Positions 62,801-64,000 of a stretch of DNA of 64,000 nt are shown here, one piece after another (positions within the stretch are counted from its first letter, which is position 1; the number at the start of each line of letters is the position of its first letter). The translations under genes were made by a program, and so were the position numbers. The stretch comes from Bimastos eiseni (Eukaryota > Annelida > Clitellata > Crassiclitellata > Lumbricidae): assembly GCA_959347315.1 (NCBI GenBank), contig OY365811.1, forward strand, positions 31,141,865 to 31,205,864, given 5' to 3'. A model generated the notes under the pieces. That model did not search any database. It saw only the letters and a program-made list of their open reading frames with translations, and was not told the origin of the DNA.

Positions 62801-64000
62801 TTTGGCCTCAGTTTACGCTAGAAGTAGTAGCTTGTAAGTACTACTAGTAACAGCATTTGTGATTTTAGTTACGCCGATTGTAGTTTTGTGAATTAGAAAA
62901 ATCTAATTTTCGTTTTCAACGCAGAAAATTGGAAGTCCAATTTTTTATTGAAACTTGGACTCATTATTTGTCCGTGTTTGAGTTTTGCCGAGTGCTAGGA
63001 AACTCAGCTGAGCAAGCCGAGTTTCAGTTCATTCCTCATTATAAGTTAGGTTTGACATGAATATGCTTAAATGTTCAATTTAGACACAGATCGCAATGAC
63101 CTCTATTTGACAATTGAGCGGGGAGAATTTGAAAGAGGCTCAAAAACTGCTCAAAAGAACATTGAGGCGAGAGTCTTAGTTATCACGAAAGAAGGACAAC
63201 ATATTGAAGTGAGTGCACTTCTGTTTGAATAAGATTTTAAATATATGTACATTGTGAACCAATTACCACACTGTCGTTAGAGGATATGCTGTGCGACACG
63301 ATGTGTAACCAGACTGCATGTAAAATGACTTCTGCAGAAACAACTTATTGTCTGACTAAATCTAGACATCGGACTATCCGTTCATCTGGCCATCTGTTCA
63401 TCTGGCCATCCGTTCATCTGGCCATCCGTCCATCTGGCCATCCGTTCGTCTGGCCATCCATTCATCTAATTGCCGCTCATCTAGCCATCTGGCCATCCGT
63501 CCATCTGGCCATCCATTCATCTGGCTATCCGCTCATCTAGCCATCCATCCATCTGGCCATGTGTTCATCTGGCCATCCGTTCATCTGGCCATCCGTTCAT
63601 CTGGCCATCCATTCATCTAATTGCCGCCTGGACATTCATTGGGTTGTAAAGCCAACACTAAGCAACAGACTGCAGTTCTTGACCGGCATGTTAGCCAATA
63701 TGTGGTGTAAAGTCAATTGCTTTTTGGGACATGACATTACTTCGTGTTAAGCAGAACAGTGGGACCGTGTTTACAAGTTGACTCTACATGTTTATAGTTG
63801 TTGACTTCTGTGTCAAGTTTTCCTGGATTGAACAGCCTCAAGATTTTAACTGTATGGCTCTGGGAATTAGCTTTCTGGCAAGGAATTGAGGTTAAGTTAT
63901 TTATAACTTTATTGAATCTGTTGGATAATGTTTTGTTCAAATTGATCCTCCTTTATTTCCTTTCTTCCAGTTTGTTTTGGCTCTTGGATTGGCTCTGTCC
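39377..64000 (+). CDS. DOCK3/4: DOCK3/4-type guanine-nucleotide exchange factor, N-terminal part (16 exons, runs off the edge)
   Basis: DOCK-B proteins activate Rac/Rap-type GTPases through a C-terminal DHR-2 domain. DHR-1 binds phosphoinositides at membranes. Exons: 39377-39419, 43065-43148, 49058-49095, 50179-50234, 53342-53438, 54164-54312, 54763-54871, 55317-55468, 56047-56125, 56678-56738, 57550-57621, 59911-59980, 60593-60675, 61745 (or 61732)-61900, 63084-63208 and 63971 onward. All except the start of exon 14 join in one frame, giving about 468 codons. Landmarks are MWTSVKTKK at the start; the SH3 core LLIGDVVELMEECIGWYRG, then GIFPSSYVAL; VLREWTAILK; the KKIDWGNKNL and LVPR pair typical of DOCK3/4 (DOCK1/2/5 have DYGN); ERVLLKIN; CYKRPYG; and the DHR-1 start NDLYLTIERGEFERGSKTAQ. 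DHR-2 is outside the window. The start is chosen because Met-Trp opens DOCK3/4 proteins and a GTGAGT donor follows in the right phase. Introns hold most of the repeats listed below. Confidence 0.93.
40278..40721. mobile_element. hAT-type MITE, TAGGGTTGAAC family, DOCK intron 1
   Basis: Left end TAGGGTTGAAC, right end GTCATCCCTA. The perfect 8-bp target duplication ACATACAT lies at 40270-40277 and 40722-40729. The interior, with paired GAGTCCGAGTCC-like motifs and AGGTCGATTGTTGTTTTGTG, aligns with 62660-63037. Confidence 0.9.
40818..41066 (+). pseudogene. C-terminal end of an RTE-like LINE polyprotein
   Basis: The frame reads RLSWFGHVTTMDNKRLP, then a charged stretch, then ARDRTVWRCFTVASSSAQA and a stop. 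This RLxWFGHV...RLP...ARDRxxWR pattern is the familiar C-terminal tail of RTE-type LINE proteins. Upstream RT is absent, so it is a 5'-truncated insertion. Confidence 0.7.
41757..41896. repeat. Two (TA)n microsatellites flanking a short repeated segment
   Basis: TA runs at about 41757-41828 and 41874-41896. The sequence between them contains two similar pieces (TTTCACTCATCCTA and TTTCACTCATATTC), so the array probably expanded by slippage. Confidence 0.95.
42642..42700. repeat. (TGTA/TGTG)n microsatellite
   Basis: GTGTGTATGTATG-type repeats, simple sequence only. Confidence 0.85.
42725..42880 (+). pseudogene. CR1-like reverse transcriptase fragment, DOCK intron 1
   Basis: The translation contains FVHAFMCSRIDYCNSLLVGL followed by PLQSVLNTA, the thumb region shared with the CR1-like elements at 25.3 and 58.8 kb. 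Only about 50 residues survive. Confidence 0.75.
43858..44190. repeat. Tandem repeat, about 123 bp x 2.7, DOCK intron 2
   Basis: Each unit carries TTTTACACCAxxxAGxGCCAGG, TTGTTTCAAATTAATTAATT and TAGTTATTGCCAGCTTAATT. The third unit is shortened. Confidence 0.92.
44367..44440 (-). repeat. Dispersed 85-bp repeat, copy 3 (minus strand)
   Basis: The minus strand reads TGCCAGTCCCAGGCCTTGAT, then AAAGAAGGAGGGCGACACTA and CACACAGCGTTGTTAAAAC, aligned with 33774-33860. Confidence 0.7.
45000..45026 (-). mobile_element. CR1-like LINE 3'-end fragment, minus strand
   Basis: GTGCCCCTTCAAGATATCTA followed by CTCAGAGG is nearly the reverse complement of the 3' end of the CR1-like element ending near 25900. 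Confidence 0.5.
45915..46128 (+). pseudogene. Possible LINE C-terminal remnant
   Basis: The translation holds DWTGDIEERGGTSLQELSHA. This resembles the RWxDDIKEWTG...ELxxxAxDR tail of invertebrate LINE polyproteins, with the end frameshifted. Low similarity. Confidence 0.4.
46672..47580 (-). pseudogene. Decayed hAT transposon, C-terminal dimerisation region
   Basis: The minus-strand frame 47353-47078 contains FPGTNAPVEQISSLMNSYLS and RLSEETLEAVMIVKRMC. This matches the Px(S/T)xAxxERxFSxMN signature of the hAT C-terminal dimerisation domain, although the usual ER is EQ here. Both boundary regions carry an ACCGGGACA motif (46695 and 47547) and GGTTGACC/GGTAGGCC-like ends, suggesting eroded TIRs. 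An approximately 125-bp segment at 46905-47160 is tandemly repeated about 2.5 times. Confidence 0.65.
47690..47840. repeat. Degenerate (CATA)n tract
   Basis: CATACATACATT-like tetranucleotides and CACA variants. Frames through it are artefacts. Confidence 0.75.
48235..48620 (-). mobile_element. Dispersed repeat with CR1-like 3' end, minus strand, DOCK intron 2
   Basis: It opens with ATTTAATCAGAGGCGCTCT followed by AAAGTCTTAAGAAGG, which parallels 59472-59640. The remaining approximately 300 bp is GC-richer than its flanks and non-coding. It may be a SINE-like family that borrowed the CR1 3' end, or the 3' region of a LINE. Confidence 0.45.
49305..49460. mobile_element. hAT-type MITE, CAGAGGCGTC family (inverted), DOCK intron 3
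   Basis: The right end GACGCCTCT and interior align in reverse with 21273-21430. The perfect 8-bp target duplication GGTATGAC lies at 49297-49304 and 49461-49468. The left end has drifted (AAAGGGGTGTCC). Confidence 0.85.
50046..50102. repeat. (ATC)n/(GTC)n microsatellite
   Basis: ATCATC triplets interrupted by CGTCGTCGTC in DOCK intron 3, shortly before exon 4. Confidence 0.85.
52440..53060 (+). pseudogene. Heavily decayed non-LTR reverse transcriptase, DOCK intron 4
   Basis: Fragments in several frames resemble RT blocks: ISVLPFSKVFEK near 52520, SxYLRNTETESIVY-like text near 52790, FIDDSVMVF near 52930 where the catalytic FADD would be, and LVKNVVT near 53010. The many stops and frameshifts mean it is long dead. 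The family is unclear. Confidence 0.55.
54430..54509 (+). repeat. Dispersed 85-bp repeat, copy 4, DOCK intron 6
   Basis: TGCCAGTCCTAAGCCTGGAG, AAAGGAGGATAACACCAA and GTGTCATTATACAGCAGC align with the other copies. Confidence 0.7.
56822..56905 (+). mobile_element. tRNA-like SINE head, DOCK intron 10
   Basis: GAGTAATGGTTAACACACTG (A-box-like) is followed by GAGTTCAATACCCGTACC (B-box-like). It is the same family as 36352-36425 on the minus strand. Confidence 0.55.
57705..57775 (-). mobile_element. CR1-like 3'-end fragment, minus strand, DOCK intron 11
   Basis: CTATTCAGAGGTGCTGTGCT followed by GACAGGCCCAGGTGA parallels the opening of 59472-59640. Confidence 0.45.
58020..59365 (+). pseudogene. 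5'-truncated CR1-like LINE, reverse transcriptase, DOCK intron 11
   Basis: The largest mobile element in the window. It runs from the RT fingers (LLSDFYSAMDRG, then FDVSSAFGSVDHSILLQRL) through GVPQGSVLGPLLY, the catalytic YADD block (LYADDIQAYVY), LLLNPSKIEFIW, VHAFVTNRIDHCSAVLAG, ARLIGHIP and LPVQQRI to the C-terminal GPSTWNGL-like end. At least two frameshifts (near 58070 and 58400) and a stop near 59172 break it. The palm residue normally Asp in the SAFDxVDH block is Gly. It ends GAGGCGCTATATAAATT followed by AATGAATGAATG, a typical short-repeat CR1 tail. It lies in the same orientation as the DOCK gene. Confidence 0.92.
59472..59640 (-). mobile_element. CR1-like 3'-end repeat, minus strand, DOCK intron 11
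   Basis: ATTTATATAACGCCTCTTCT is the near reverse complement of the 3' end of the LINE just upstream (59325-59345). It is followed by CAGAGGCGCTC and GAAAGTCTTGAGAAG as at 48235. It sits head-to-head with the 58-59 kb LINE. Confidence 0.65.
60212..60483. repeat. (CACT)n tetranucleotide tract
   Basis: Degenerate CTCACTCATT-type repeats become a pure CTCA run at about 60452-60480, in DOCK intron 12. Confidence 0.9.
61916..62265. mobile_element. hAT-type MITE beginning 16 bp after DOCK exon 14
   Basis: The ends read AGGCGTTTCCCAA on the left and, reverse-complemented, CAGCATTTCCCAA on the right. The perfect 8-bp target duplication TCTTAAGC lies at 61908-61915 and 62266-62273 (the C may belong to the element). 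It has paired GGGTTCCG/GGTTCCAT motifs and no coding capacity. Confidence 0.93.
62660..63037. mobile_element. hAT-type MITE ending 46 bp before DOCK exon 15
   Basis: Left end TAGGATGAACTGAG; the right end reverse-complements to GAGGAATGAACTGA. The perfect 8-bp target duplication ATTATAAG lies at 62652-62659 and 63038-63045. It is the same family as 40278-40721. Confidence 0.9.
63371..63622. repeat. Minisatellite, 16 bp x about 15, DOCK intron 15
   Basis: Unit TTCATCTGGCCATCCG with minor variants. It is interrupted twice by ATCTAATTGCCGC. Confidence 0.95.

Overview
The window is eukaryotic and almost certainly from an invertebrate animal. It has short exons with GT-AG splice sites separated by long AT-rich introns, animal-type genes (a DOCK exchange factor, eukaryotic type II pantothenate kinase relatives, an ankyrin-repeat gene), CR1-like and RTE-like LINE remnants, tRNA-derived SINEs, hAT-type MITEs and many microsatellites. 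The palindrome TAGGCCTA is very frequent in the first 35 kb. That and the repeat mix suggest a marine invertebrate, perhaps an echinoderm or another deuterostome, but this is a weak inference.

Layout. About 0.85-1.8 kb: 3'-terminal exon of an ankyrin-repeat gene. 4.2-11.3 kb and 16.1-24.1 kb: two head-to-tail paralogues of a type II pantothenate kinase (PANK/fumble/CoaW) family gene. Each has seven coding exons with the same phases, and five of the seven exons have identical lengths. The reconstructed proteins are 441 and 448 residues. They keep the N-terminal DIGGS nucleotide loop and the family's catalytic-position Glu, but have lost other family motifs and gained a charged insert. Their introns hold SINEs, MITEs, a fold-back TIR element and minisatellites. 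24.1-39.4 kb: intergenic and repeat-rich, with a truncated CR1-like LINE, MITEs and a 1.5-2 kb tandem duplication of unknown content. 39.4-64.0 kb: the first sixteen coding exons (about 468 codons) of a DOCK3/4-type (DOCK-B) guanine-nucleotide exchange factor, from the start codon through the SH3 domain and linker into the DHR-1 (C2-like) domain. The gene runs off the right edge.

The genes do not form a pathway. The tandem PANK-like pair is the most biologically interesting item: a duplicated, sequence-divergent kinase-fold gene with shared non-canonical GC-AG splicing and patchy near-identity suggestive of gene conversion. The best structural finds are at least eight short elements bounded by terminal inverted repeats, most with readable 8-bp target duplications. 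Two of these sit within 16 and 47 bp of splice sites of the same DOCK intron.

Exon boundaries were assigned by eye from splice consensus, reading-frame phase, paralogue comparison and family knowledge. No search was run.
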